From Zeugodacus cucurbitae (Eukaryota; Arthropoda; Insecta; Diptera; Tephritidae): a stretch of DNA of 64,000 nt. The notes beneath the pieces are model-generated. The model was not told the DNA's origin and made no database searches. It saw only the letters and a program-made list of their open reading frames with translations. This document shows positions 11,986 through 25,013 of the stretch, in pieces (position 1 is the first letter of the stretch; each line of letters starts with the position of its first letter). A program made the translations under genes and the position numbers. The stretch lies in contig NC_071668.1 of NCBI RefSeq assembly GCF_028554725.1, positions 5,663,001-5,727,000 of the forward strand. Reading direction: 5' to 3'.

Positions 11986-14900
11986 ACGCCGCAATGTTGA
12001 AGCGTTTATTGAAAACAGACAAACAAAAAAGCTTAGTTGAAGCGAGGCGTAGCATTAAAAAAAAACAACAAAAACTTTCGAAGCACCAGTCTGGGTAGTT
12101 GGAGTTACATAATTGTTAGAAGTGCAGGTGTGATGTGTGTGCATGTTGCGTGAGAGAGGGCGGCTGTACTGGCGCTGAAATGCATTGTTTTTGTTGTGTT
12201 TGTGTGTGCTGATGAGCATTCATTCAGCAAGTGAAATGCGACAATTTAATCACAAAAATGTTGTATTTCACCAAAAAAAAACGATGCTCATTGCCAACAA
12301 AAAAGAAAAGAAATCCGCCAATGTTTGCAGCTTGTGCGAAATATCAGCAAACGTTGTGTATTGTAGCCGAGCAACATACTAACTGTTGATATATTTTATA
12401 TACATATTTATTTTTCACACACACACACACATGAACTTTTCATTTGTTTGAAATGTTGATATTTGTTGCAAAACTGCAAACATTGTGATCTATGCCACGG
12501 CAATAAAAAAAATATACGCTTTATTTATTTTCTAAACTCGCGCTGAGGCGCCCACATAATGCGCCGTCTCTCTTGGCAGCTTCAGCTTTGTGGCTAAACA
12601 TCACACGCAAACACACACATCACGAGCAGAGGCCACAAACTCAATAAGCAACCACTACAAGCAAAAAGAAACAAAAACAAAAACACACACTTTGTTAAAC
12701 AACTTCAAACAATTTGTTTGCGCCCATGCTGCCTGCCATATGTTGCTGGCAACATATAGCGCTTTAACAGCATACCAACAAGTATTCCAAAAATATTGTT
12801 TGAGGCACACCGCCGTGTGTTGTCTGTCTGTACGCAGCATTATTACATTCGTCGTAACACACACACACACAACCACTGGGCAATGTTTGCCTTAGCGTTA
12901 ACATGTTGCTGCAACAAATGTAGAAACAACAAATTTCCACACTTGCAACAAAAGTGCGCAACATGTTGCCACAAGCGGCAAATAAATAGAAAGAAAGCCA
13001 GAAAATGATCATGTTAAATGTGATAAAACTCAATTTATAATTATTTCAAGCATACAAAAATATGAAGTTGAGTCGAATATAGTTGATGCTGATGATGAAG
13101 AAGTAGTGGAAGAAGAAGAAGAAAAGAAATTTCCAACAGCATGAAGAAATCAAAATAAACGCAACGCGCGCGTTCTTTGTATATATGATAAAATCCATAA
13201 AATCCAAATCGTTTGCATTGTTTTTCCTCATAATTGTCATAATGTATCTATATTATTATTATTATTATTATTGTGTTTTAAATTTTAATTTCAAAATTTT
13301 TTACTTTTCACTGACACTTGAAAAGCTCATATACATACATAGTTAAAGCATAAAAGCAAACGATTAGCGAGAAGTATAGGAAAGTATGGTACAATATAAT
13401 TATTTTTTATTCTATATTTTGTTTTTGCTTTTAGTTTAAGTTGTGTGTAATTTTAAGTTTTGATATTATTTTCCATCCATGTTGTATAGTTATTACAAAA
13501 GAAGTTAAATCACGATGTGAAACACAAAAGCAAAACAATTTCCATATTTATCATTAAAAAAACTAAAAACAAAAGCAGAAACAACAACAACCAACAAACT
13601 ATTGCATGTATTTGTATGTATTTCCAAATCTAGTAAATATAAATAAATTGCTTCTGGAAAAAAATGAAAATAGAATAAAATTGTAAAAAGTGAAAGTTTA
13701 GCAGAACAGCAAAATTATAATCAGGGAACACTGAATATTTGTATAATAAAATTGCAAAAAATAAAAATAAAAAAAATTAACTATGGCTAATACAAAGAAG
13801 GCAAAAACATACTTGTATGCAAACGTGTAGAATTTGTACCACAAATTTGCAAACCTAAATTAGCAAATACAAAATATAACAACTGCTAAATGAGGAATGT
13901 TGTATAGACAAAATGAAAGCTCTGCGTTAACAGTCACAATTGTTAAAAAAAAAATAAATTGAAACAAAGAATTGAAAATTGAAAATTGCATTGGTAAAAA
14001 AATAAAATATTTATGCGCTATTAAAGATTTCTAAAAAAGCGCAAATTCTTGTTGTTTAAAATGGAATATAAAACAAATGCATACATTTAAAGAAAGCAAT
14101 GAATTATACTTTTAACGAAATTGTGGAAAAAAGCACATTAAAATTGTGAAAAAAAATCATAAAACAATGAACAAGGCATTCACACACAAAATATACTTTA
14201 AATTACAAAAAAAAATTATGTTTGAACATAAATTTATTTAAAAATATATATTTTTTTTATATTATTTCATTTAAATTTACACTATATAGTATGCTGCAGA
14301 CTTAATATTTTTGATAATTACAAATTTCAAACTTCTCATGTGTGAATGCTTTGTTTTATTGTATATAATGTCGCCTATATTTTAAATAATTTTTTTTTCC
14401 ATATTAAAGTTATTAATTAAACCACAATTGTTATTATAAAAAAAAAATATTATAAAATCCAGATATATATTTTTTTAAATCAAACTAATACTTTATACAA
14501 CTAAAATTTGCAAATTTACAATTAAAAAAAAAAAACAAATATTAATTGTAAATAATGCAAAAAATCTACAAAGCAAAAATTGTAAAATAGCCAAAATTAA
14601 AATTTGTATAAAAAGTTCAAAAATCAATAATCAATTTGAGTAAATTTGTAAATAAGCAAAAGTTATATAACGCGCTGAAGCCAATTACTTTAGCACATAT
14701 CAATGCCAGCAAAAAGCAGAAAACACTGAAAATGTCAGATTTTCAATTCTTTATTATCATCAAGCAATTTTGAGACATGTTGTGGTCATTTCTACTTTTT
14801 TATTAATTTTATAAAAGTAATTTTCTTATTTCTAATTTCCAATTTCTTATAACACAGACTTGCGTTGCTGCTCTATCTGTATAATATAACTAATAGTATT

Positions 14901-15960
14901 GTATACAAAATCTGTTGTAAGATTTTTGACTTGTTAACTCTTTAACTTTTCTATGCATACAACTCAAGTATTTTGCTTTAAAAACACACACACACACATA
15001 TTATATACACATGAAACTGTATTGCAGTTAAAAAATGTAACTTTTCGCTAATGTTCTGCTACAATTTATAAGTTATTTGTTGCTATCTATTATAAAAAAA
15101 AATAATAATAATAATAAAATAAAATAAAAATGTATAAGTCAAATGTAAAAGCGACTGCTAGACAGCGCCCAGAATCCTGCGGAGACTCTAATTGTCTAAG
15201 GATTCGCATGCAAGCGTGTTAAACGCGCACATGATTGCCGTAAACTCAACTGTAAACCAGAAATAATAATGTTGATGCACGAAATGAGACAGTTGAATTT
15301 GCGCGCTTCATGTTGTTGTATAAAAGAAAAATGCAAAAAAATAAAGAAATAATAATAAATGCTAATTAATAATAAAAAATAAAATAAACTTATAAATTGT
15401 AGCTCGACTTTGTTTTAAATCAACTTCTATAAACTGCTGATTGTATGTGAAGCAACATTACACTTTATAGACACCCATACACATACACATGCATATACAT
15501 TTACATTTTAATAAAAATACAAATACAAATAAAAATAAAAAATAACGTTACTATAGCCACGTACCATATACCTATATATATATATACAAAATAAAAGATT
15601 GTTGTAGCTTAGTAGTTTTGCTTTATTTCTTATTTCATAAGTTTAAATATTAATTTATTGCATAGTTTGTACGTATGAGTATATTAAAAAACAATTCAAA
15701 CAAAACTATTGAAACATAAATCATAAATAATATTATAAAGAAATAAATGGCACTGAAAGTTATTAAATAACAACACAAAAACTGGATGTTATTTGTTATT
15801 ATTATTATATTTTTTTTGTGAACTAAAACGGAGCGTGCATAAAATACATGGAAGGCTATGCAGAGAAACGGAAAGAGTGTGTTGAATTTGGTATGAGAAA
15901 TGCTTTAGAGAATGTGTTATAAGAAACGAAAATATTTTTTAATAAATTAAACGAAGCTGA
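11986..15960 (+). other. bun 3' UTR and downstream A-rich non-coding DNA
   Basis: After the bun stop come CAA/AAAAC-rich sequence, CA repeats (about 12417-12430 and 12859-12870) and an (ATT)n run at 13248-13273. AATAAA-type signals are frequent, for example near 12503, so the true polyadenylation site cannot be chosen by eye. There are no convincing coding ORFs. Confidence 0.5.
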
Positions 15961-15966
15961 TTTCAT

Positions 15967-16575
15967 TTTTTTCCTTTCATATTTTCATATAAATTTTTTT
16001 TGATAAAATATTAATTTTTTTTCATAAAATATAATTTTTTTTTCATAAAATATTAATTTTTTTCATAAATTTTTTTTTTTTATAAAAATTTTTTTTTTCA
16101 TAAAATATGAATTTTTTATCATAAAATTTTTTTTTCATAAAATATGAATTTTTTTTTCATAAAATATTTTTTTTTTCATTAAAAATTTTTTTGTTCATAA
16201 AATATTTTTTTTTGATAAAATATTATTTTTTTTTATAAAATATTAATTTTTTTTTCATAAAATATTTTTTTTTTCATAAAATATGATTTTTTTGTTCATA
16301 AAATATTTTTTTTTGATAAATTTTTATAAAATATTTTTTTTTCCATTAAATATGTTTTTGTTCATAAAATATTTTTTTTTTTTCATAAAATATATTTTTT
16401 TTATAAAATATTAATTTTTTTCATAAAATATTTTTTTTCATAAAAAATTTTTTTTTTCATTAAATACTTTTTTGTTCAAAAAATATTTTTTTTTTGATAA
16501 AATATTATTTTTTTTATAAAATATTAATTTTTTTTCATAAAATTTTTTTTTTTTTCATAAAATATTAAATTTTTT
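15967..16575. repeat. Degenerate A/T tandem array (T-tract plus ATAAAATATT units)
   Basis: About 600 bp consist of some 25-30 degenerate units of roughly 18-26 bases, each a run of 6-11 T followed by CATAAAATAT, GATAAAATATT or close variants. Unit length varies mostly in the T run. It is a minisatellite-like array with nothing coding. The edges are abrupt, with normal sequence resuming at about 16580. Confidence 0.9.
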
Positions 16576-16579
16576 TCAA

Positions 16580-18018
16580 AATCCGACCACAACATTCCTA
16601 CAAAATGGTTTTTTTTTTTTACTCCTAAATGATGTATCAACAACTTTTGCATATTACAATAATACAGTTAATGTATTTAATTATACGCAAATAATTAAAA
16701 ACAGAAACAAAAATATGTTCTATAACGCTTTGACAAGTGATAACACTCAAGCAGCAAACGTGCTAACAACTATTTTTGTAGCTAAACAAAAATAAATGTT
16801 GCTGCAACATTTATTTCTGCTGTACATATGTAAACAACACAAAATAAACAATATCAACAACTCAAAAATGAAAGACAAACTACTGCTGTTGTATGTAATA
16901 ACAAGAGAAGTAATATTAAAAAAAATATATATATATTTAAAAATCAAAAGCTGATACACATACATATAAACACATGTTGCACATACTACTACTACTACGC
17001 ATGATAAATTGCGGAGACAAAATCAGCAAAATATGAAAAATATAATATTTAAACAAATATGTTCCAGCACTTGTTCAATCCATGGATAATTAGTTATTTT
17101 AACAGCATAAAGAAGTAAACGAAAAAAATGATAATTGTAAATAGACAAATACTTAAATGTATGTTCAAATAAAGTAAAAGAAAAAAATCCATAACTACTA
17201 TTAAATTAGTAGTAATTTCAGAAATAAACTGAATTAAAAAAAATCAAGTATATATGTATGTAACGCATAAGCTAAATATTTAGTAGTGAAGTAGCATATG
17301 GGCAATAAGCAGCGTCGCCAGCGTACTATTGTAAATGAGCTTGCCAATATGGACCAGCAGCTGGTAGTGAGCGCTCAGTTGAATTTCAAACGGAAATATG
17401 AAAGCAAACTCTTAACTAGTCTCTTTGTTAGTTTATTGTTTTTTGATTTATGTATACATATGTTTTTGTAATATTTGTTTAGCGTATTTTCTATTTCGAA
17501 ATGTTGTTAAATTAAAGAAATTAAGTAAAATTGTTTAATTATCACATTTTTTGGATAGTCGTACGTGAAATTTTTACATATATTTATGTATTAGGTATTG
17601 AAATTTAAACAATTTAATATTTACAAGTATTTTTTAACATAAAAACATTGTCTGAATAATATAATAATAATAATAATAATAATTTTTGAACTATGTTAAT
17701 ATTTAATAAAAAAAAAAAATTAATGCAAAAAAACCTAATTATTCTATTAAGATGTGACTTCTAATGCTTAAATGATATTTGTAATTGTTTATTGAGAAAA
17801 AGAAATAATTAGTTTATAATATTCTAATATGTATATGTGAGCACACTTGTTGCTGAAAGTTTAGTATATAACAGTGAGGATAATGATTGTATTGATTAAA
17901 ATTATAGTGTAATGGAGAAATGAACAAAAATAAATTATAAATAAAAATATGCTTCTTTAAAACTGAAAAAGATGTCTTTGTTTTAAAGGAAAATTTTGAA
18001 AGTACAGGAATTAGAATT
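16580..18018. other. Non-coding A/T-rich intergenic DNA
   Basis: There is no supported gene. An (ATA)n microsatellite lies at about 17659-17683 and an ACTACTACTACTAC run near 16987. The ORFs in this part are short and low in complexity. Confidence 0.6.
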
Positions 18019-18020
18019 AT

Positions 18021-18187
18021 TACTGTGGAACTTACATAACTCGAACTTTTGAATTGGCAATAGCGTTTAGAAATCAAATTTCATACAAATTCCCTTCGAT
18101 AACTTGAACTTCTATAACTTGAAGTCTCTCTAACTCGAAGTTTTTTTTGTGGATTATAGTGATTCGAGTTAGAGAAGTTCCACTGTA
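18021..18187. mobile_element. Short MITE copy A (TA-flanked GGAACTTC family)
   Basis: Left end TACTGTGGAACTTACATAAC is a mutated form of the family terminus; right end GAGAAGTTCCACTGTA is intact. Inside are repeated TAACTCGAA/TTCGAGTTA motifs in both orientations. At about 167 bp it matches the two ends of the long copies but lacks their middle, so it looks like an internally deleted derivative. Confidence 0.75.
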
Positions 18188-18848
18188 TTTATTCGAAAAT
18201 TGTTCTACAGAAAAATCAGAATTAATAATATTGATCAACATACATATGTCCAGAAGTGCTTTATGATCCTTTTCATCGCTTGTGATCTTCCAGCAATTTC
18301 CTTCAAATAACAAAATTATTAAAATTTTTACTGAGAGAAATTTATAATACAAGTGTACACCTTGTTTCTGTTGTTGTGCGCCTGTCACACTCAATTCATC
18401 GGTTTTACACGATCTATTACTATCCATAAACATTACCTGCCGACCCATTGTTCAGGCATTACCGGAAATGGCAGAGAATTGAAGGAAATGCAGATCTCAT
18501 TGACTTTTTGTTGCCTACTTCTAGGCGTACTGATCTGCTATTGCGTCCCTGAAAGAAAAATCAAGCTTGTAGTTAATGAGACTATAAGAAACGGACTCAA
18601 ATAGTGGCGAAAACTCGTTGCTTTCCTAAGGCTACACAGAGTCATCTCGAAATATGCCGTCACTATAGCCGAGTTCGAAAATTTTTTAAAGATCACTTAA
18701 AGCTGTTATGTACTGTTGTCGTATTGAAGGGAAATATTTTTTGTTAATCATTTATGCATAAATATTTATTTGAAGAAGATGAATATAAACTTAACACTAA
18801 AACTTGCAAATACTTATTCGTATTAAATAAAAAATATTCAATATAAAA

Positions 18849-21800
18849 TCAGAAATCTGTTTCTGGACTTAAAGGTCTTGCTGGCTGATCTTCGATTTTA
18901 TCCAAATCTGTTTCTACAGGCTTAGCACTAGGCGTTGTTGGCGTTTTTTTGGGTTTCGGTGCGATCGGTGGTAGAACTTTAACGCCAGCGGTCGGCGTTA
19001 TAGCCTTCGTTGGCGCTTGATCATTGGCGGCAGCTATATCTAATGTTAACGGTGCCTTTTCCTCTACTTCCGGTTCCAATTGTTTAATAGCATTTATATC
19101 TTCGTTAGCATCCAGATTGAATGATTTGAGATTTCCCAGCTGCGCGCGCACATCATGCGCCGACAGATGATGCAACGGTACATCAGCACGCACTGCCATG
19201 CGCTTGGGACTGTTTGTGCCGTCGTCCGCTTTGTGTTTGTCCGGTGGGAAGACGACTTGCGCATAGGTAATGCCATTACTAGGGTGCTCTTGCACGCTAT
19301 TCTCACCCGCCGATGAATTGGTTAGTGAGCTGGGATTGCGAAAGACGCTGATACCCTCAGGTTTCGCGGCAGTGCGTGTGTTTGTTGCGTCGCGGCGTTG
19401 CATTGGTGAAGCATCAGTGGCTGTAGTGGCAGGACTGCCCCCAGCAGCTTGTTGCACCCCAGCTGGATGTGGATCTTCACGTGGTATGGGTGAGTAGAGT
19501 GAGGGTGAATAATTCGGATCGGTTACTTTGCAGTTATATATATTGAGGCCTTTTGCGAAAATATACACCAATATATCGAAGAGAATTCCAACTAAAATAA
19601 GACATGCTGAAATAATATTCAAAATATTGCCATGCTTTGGCGTCGCGCGCAGCAGACAACGCTTGTACTCGGGTGTCCAGTAGACGCAGGTGTATCCTAA
19701 GAAAAAGATACATTTATTTTTTTTTCTTTAATTTTTACTAAGCCAAGACTCACTCGTGACCATATTGTAGCCAATGTAGACCGGTATGTATGCAAATATG
19801 CCGAAAAGTGTGAGTTGCGTTGCCAATGCCAAGGCCTTGTCCTGCGGCAGCACGCTGCGCAAAGTAATTATGACTTTGCCTATTGTGCTGGCGCCCAAAA
19901 CGGCGGCGGCTCCCAAACTTAGCACCTGAAAACCAACCAACATTCGCTGACAGTTCAAGAAACTACAAGCGCCTTCGGTTGCGCGCAGATTTCCTTGCGG
20001 TTCTGCATTGTAGTTCGATGTACAGGTGCAGCCCTCATATAGCTATGGAAGAAAAAAGCAGGCAATTTTAGGTGTGGATGCTTTGAAGAGATCCTCGAGC
20101 TCATTCTTGAATGCATACCTCAACACTATTAATGCTATTGGTGCGCGTGCAACCGGCATAGCAAGCCGAAAAATATGTGACCGTTGAGTTCTCCGGACAA
20201 ACGGGCTGGAAGGTGTTCGCCTTGCAAATGCCGGTACACTGTCTGGAACAGAATGGCTGCAACACCTTGCCATTTGTGACACCAGCGATGTGGCCAACAT
20301 CACATTTGATGAAAATATTCGCAATGAAAATGGAAAACAAGGTTACGCCCAAAACAATATTGACACCAGTTATGGCTCTGTAAGAGAGTAGAAGATCAGT
20401 GAGCACAAAATTAAAACTTTAAACTTTCGCAACTTTCTTACGCACCTGCCTGATAATTTCAGTTTAGATATAATCAAACCCAACACTAGTACTCCCACCG
20501 CTGCCACTGGTGGCCGCAGGAAGTACGCGACAAAGCGCGCTTCCCACTCTTGCAACAGCCCATCCTCCTCGCTGTAGGGAAGAAAGAAACGCGATTGCAG
20601 ATATGACTCCTCCTGCAACTCAAAGTTAACGTAAGCCGACAGAATGAACATTATACCCAAGAGATTGCACATTAGCAATTTGTTGGTGAATATGCGCTTG
20701 AGTGATTGGCAAAAGCCTACATCATCAATATAGGTGGAGAATTGACTGCCAAATGTGCGCGTGTGCGTCTCCTCAATAATGCGTTGAGCTGCATGATGTA
20801 TCACGGTTTTGGGCAGACGTTTAGGGAATAGACCCAATACTATGCCGCTTAACAAAACCAATGGAGCTAAGATGATCCAACCCAACCACCAGCCAATTGA
20901 GATGGCGCCCACACCAATCACCACAAACGAACCAACTTGTAAACCAAAAATACGTCCAGCCAAAGCGGTCGCTATCACCGCCGGACTATCGATCGACGCA
21001 GAGTTATCATCCAAGTACGCAGTGCCGATTGTGTAGAAAGCTAAATTGGCAAAGCCGAGTGCGAATTGCAGTACGAACAGCAATATAAGCGTGCTCAGCT
21101 GCGCCTGTTGCACGGTGAGCGTGCTCTTCTGATACGGTGTTATGCTGCAGAGATTTGTGGTGATCGCGTTGATGGGTGCTACCACGCCATCGGAACTAAA
21201 ATAAAATTGAATGAGTAGCATAAAATTATTCGTGATTTGTAATGCATTTTAATGTACTTACAAGCCAATTATTGCTGGTATGACAGCGATGACGCAGACG
21301 AGCGACTGTGCAATAATAGTGCCTGATAGCCACTTTATTGGATGTGTCTTAAAGGCCAAATGTGCGAAGATCAAAGCAAACAGTGCTTGAAATATACCGC
21401 CGCTAACAATGAGCCAATCTGAAGTAAAAAATGCGTGAGTAAATAATCTAATTGAGCTAACATAATGTTAACTTAAAATAGTGTGAGGAAACTATAGACA
21501 AAGCTCTAGCTAGACCTTAATATTAATAGGAAGTAGCCTTTGCTTAAAAAGAGTTAATCGATCTACTAATATCGTAGATAATTTTTCGAAACAAATATGT
21601 TAATCCTTAATCTGAAAAGCACTCTGTTACCAACTGCATTTGATAGTACTTTTCTGATATAAACATATAGCGACATGATCCCAGCAAATAATATGTGAGG
21701 TCTATGGATCTCTTACGCTATATAACAACTTAATCTTAACGCGATCCTAATTAAACACTATGTAAAATATATCCTACGGTAATGACTGTACTCTGAAGCA

Positions 21801-23393
21801 TAATATAAAATCATCATCAAAATATGGTGAGCTCACACTAAAAAACCTAGATCGAATCGAAAATGATTGCAAATTGTGTGCTAAGGCACGATCATTCCTC
21901 GACAAGCACTGGCGTAACACCTATCCGTCATTTGAGACATACACTCCGAATAGAAGTAGGGGTCTCACCCAACATCTGTCAATGTTTTATGTGCCAAATT
22001 TGCACAGTATAACTGTTATTACAGCACGTGAAAATTAGAATTTGAAAATTTTTAAAAAATAACTGTGAAATTTTGAAATACCTCTTAAGAGGCAATAAAC
22101 CGTATTATTTACAGTAGTACCAGAATTCGTATTTAAAAAATTTAATGGGAAATATTTGATAAGAAAAAGTTCTAAATTAAGCGGAATACAATTGGCAGAA
22201 TAGCCAATTACTATGGCTATAAGGACCCCTCTATCAAGTGCTATATGTCGCAAAAGGTGTGGCGGAAGTGAATATTAGTACATACATATTTATGTGAGTG
22301 CTTTATTGTGATTACGCATCGCCTATTATCGTCTATAAATATTGAAAAATATACATAAATATATATATAGATATGTATTTGTGTTTAATAAGACGAACGT
22401 AAAGCGAGGCGATGACTGTATTGCATTCATTGATAATGAACTATTCGTGTAGATATGATAAGGGTTTTCCACCAAACAGGGGTTTGATAACTGATCATTC
22501 TGATATATATAACCCTATATCTAACTCGTTTAGTTTTAGAACTTACAACCAACCGTTAAGTGGACAAAACTATAATACTCTTGTAACAACTTTGTTGCGA
22601 GAGTATAATAACGGTAACCATACATATACCATTTCAAAAATTATGTACATAATTATGAATTAATTATTATAAAATGGAAGTGAATATAAGTGAACATAAC
22701 AAACCTCACAGCTCCAGAGCATTTATAAAAATTGTATAAAAAAATGTATGGTTAAGTTAATTTTGTTCGTAGATTTTGAAAACTCATAAATGTGGATTTC
22801 CATATGAGGTATCCTAATCTTAATTAGTACTTGACCTTGCACAAATCACTAATCTACACTATTAGTAATGATTAGGTTATACTTGAATGGTATCAAAATC
22901 TCATAAAATTTGAAAATAATAACAATTTTTATTAAGTTTCAAGCAACCAACACTGAATCCTGCTCATCAGATACTTCAAAAAAAGAAAATCACTTACCGA
23001 CAATTATTGGATTATATTCATATTCTAGCGCTGCTTCTTTAGCTGATATACGAAAGTAGGTTTCACAAGCACCCTGTACCAAAGCAGCACAAGTCAACAC
23101 AACAACAAAGATACGTAATCGTGCCAATTTCAGGCATTTAGGGCCATTACAACAACCAAATAATTTTACACCACAATCGACACTATCTGCGAAGAGAGAA
23201 GATATAACTTTTAAATGAGATAACATCAAAAAAAAACAAGAATATTTTATATTTTTTTATTTCACAACAACACCACAATTTATATATGTATTTTGTAGCG
23301 TTTACCACACACATTTAAATGCTAACCGTTTGGTATATTATTGGCATTCACGGCTATTTGCGATAAGTCCGAACTACGTGCACCCGCCGTCAT
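18849..23393 (-). CDS. Organic anion transporting polypeptide (Oatp), long C-tail form
   Basis: Seven coding exons on the minus strand (23327-23393, 22998-23186, 21262-21418, 20446-21195, 20119-20377, 19754-20042, 18849-19696) join in frame into about 852 residues. OATPs are 12-membrane-segment carriers for organic anions, steroids and drugs at the plasma membrane. Visible features are hydrophobic segments from about residue 40 onward and a Kazal-like Cys-rich extracellular loop at about residues 413-500 (FCSRQCTGICKAN, ACYAGC, EGCTC). A roughly 230-residue cytoplasmic tail contains a proline-rich PPIAPKPKK motif and ITYAQV. The OATP family signature D-x-RW-(I/V)-GAWW is degenerate here, reading AISIGWWLGW. 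The gene faces a second Oatp across an Ac45-like gene; together they resemble the Drosophila Oatp33Ea/Oatp33Eb pair, but I cannot say which is which. A 5' UTR intron is likely just upstream of the ATG (acceptor TATATCAG at about 23410). Confidence 0.88.
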
Positions 23394-23762
23394 TTTGAAG
23401 GCATCTACAATTGGTCTGATATAAAATAAAGCATGAGGTAAATATGCCTTCTCTAAGCTATTCATTTACACTTGATTATAGTTATAGTTTAGTTTCGATT
23501 TTAATTTCAAATATACATTTCAAACAAACCATAACACAGTTATACACACACTTATACGAATATTTAAATTATTCTAGATCTATAGCACGTAATTATTATA
23601 AAAATATTGGAGCAAAATCGTTTGTGTTTATTTTCGTTAATTAAACTTTCGTCGTTATTCGAAGTAGACAAGTGACTAATACAACGATTCTCGCGCAGGT
23701 GGAATCCACCGTCATTTCACTTTACGCACTCAGGTTTCATTCGTTATCGGCACCAAGCAGTT

Positions 23763-23812
23763 TTTTAGATAAGTAGCCAAGCGTATATGCAGTTTATCAG
23801 CTTTTGATAAGC
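23763..23812. promoter_or_regulatory. Cluster of GATA-factor motifs upstream of the minus-strand Oatp
   Basis: AGATAA at 23767-23772, TTATCA (reverse TGATAA) at 23794-23799 and TGATAA at 23805-23810 are three WGATAR matches within 45 bases. They lie about 400 bp upstream of the Oatp start codon. GATA factors drive gut and tubule genes in insects, which would suit a transporter. The motif is short and the region is A/T-rich, so chance matches are possible. Confidence 0.35.
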
Positions 23813-24071
23813 AGTAACGCTCTTCTAGCTACAGAGAGGATCTGCGGGTGTTTGTGAGTTTATATGTATTGCTAACCGATACAACATGTTGCGTATGAAG
23901 CGAGTTAAGGAGTGTTGCAAAATATGCTACCAAAGCTTTAGCCGGAAATGAAACATTTTGAAAGCACGTGGATTGAGCTTTCACTTTTATGGAATCGTTC
24001 CGCTCAGTTCAACTATCTACTCACATCCTTATAGAACGATTGGTATTTTTTAATGATGAAATGTTTATTAA

Positions 24072-24248
24072 TACAGTTGAACTTCCATAACTCGAACTGC
24101 TCTAACTCGAAGTTCTCCATTATTCGAACTGTTGAATTGGCAATAGAAATCAAAATTCATACAAATTACCTTTTGTAACTCGGAAGTCTCTCTAACTCGT
24201 AGTTTTTTTGTGGATTAAGGTGATTCGAGTTAGAGAAGTTCCACTGTA
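24072..24248. mobile_element. Short MITE copy B (TA-flanked GGAACTTC family)
   Basis: The ends TACAGTTGAACTTCCATAAC and GAGAAGTTCCACTGTA are inverted repeats of about 25 bases with TA at each edge, as Tc1/mariner/pogo elements leave. The 177 bp interior has several TAACTCGAA motifs in both orientations, so the whole could fold into a hairpin. It has no coding capacity. Confidence 0.85.
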
Positions 24249-25013
24249 TTTTTGAAATCTTAAATTATGGTTTAGATTACATTCAAGAGTGTTTGTTACT
24301 CGGAAGACAATGGAAAGCCGCGCTGGCATTAAAACGCTTTTCATACAGTTCATCAGCCATTCAAAATCGTCTTCGAAGAACCGCCGTATAATACATATAA
24401 GACTTTTATAGTATGTTTACATATGAAAATAATCTCGTTCTAAGCACGTTCAATAATCTAACCGTTAACTTATAGCCGAATGAGATTATCAATTGTCAAA
24501 TGTGTTGCATTTGTTGTTGTATTACACATATTTCTCTCGCTGTCGTCCATTTTTGTTTTCATTTTCATTAGACATTTCTCCTCTCCTTCGCAAAATTATC
24601 GATAAACCTAGGAATAACACCAAAAATCTGGTTGTATAAAACGAGATAGTTTTCTAATCACGGATTATCCAGAGAGGAATTTTGTATGGGAAATCTCGTT
24701 TCTTAATTGCAGATTATCGAGTTAAGCTCGTAAATGGAGATAATCTCGTTATATGTAAACATAGTATTAGAAGGAGAATTTCGAAGAATATGAAGAAGCA
24801 CAGCATATATATTTTATTCCAGATTTTCACTCAAATCCCAACGTTGTTTATAACTTTTCACTCAACTCAACTACCTATGGTCTCAATATACTCTACAAGT
24901 TTGTTCGACTGGGTTCATATTTTTGACAGACCTTGCACTGATTTAATTGTCAAAATATTTAATTTTACAAATTCCATAACACAATTCAATACTTATTAGA
25001 CGCAATATTCAAA

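Noticed and set aside
11536..11994. 152-codon minus-strand ORF
   Set aside because: It lies opposite the bun zipper and low-complexity exon; its Cys/Ala/Val-rich composition is a reading-frame shadow of the real gene.
15967..16575. Possible CRISPR-like array
   Set aside because: Repeats are degenerate A/T slippage units without unique spacers, in an intron-bearing animal genome.
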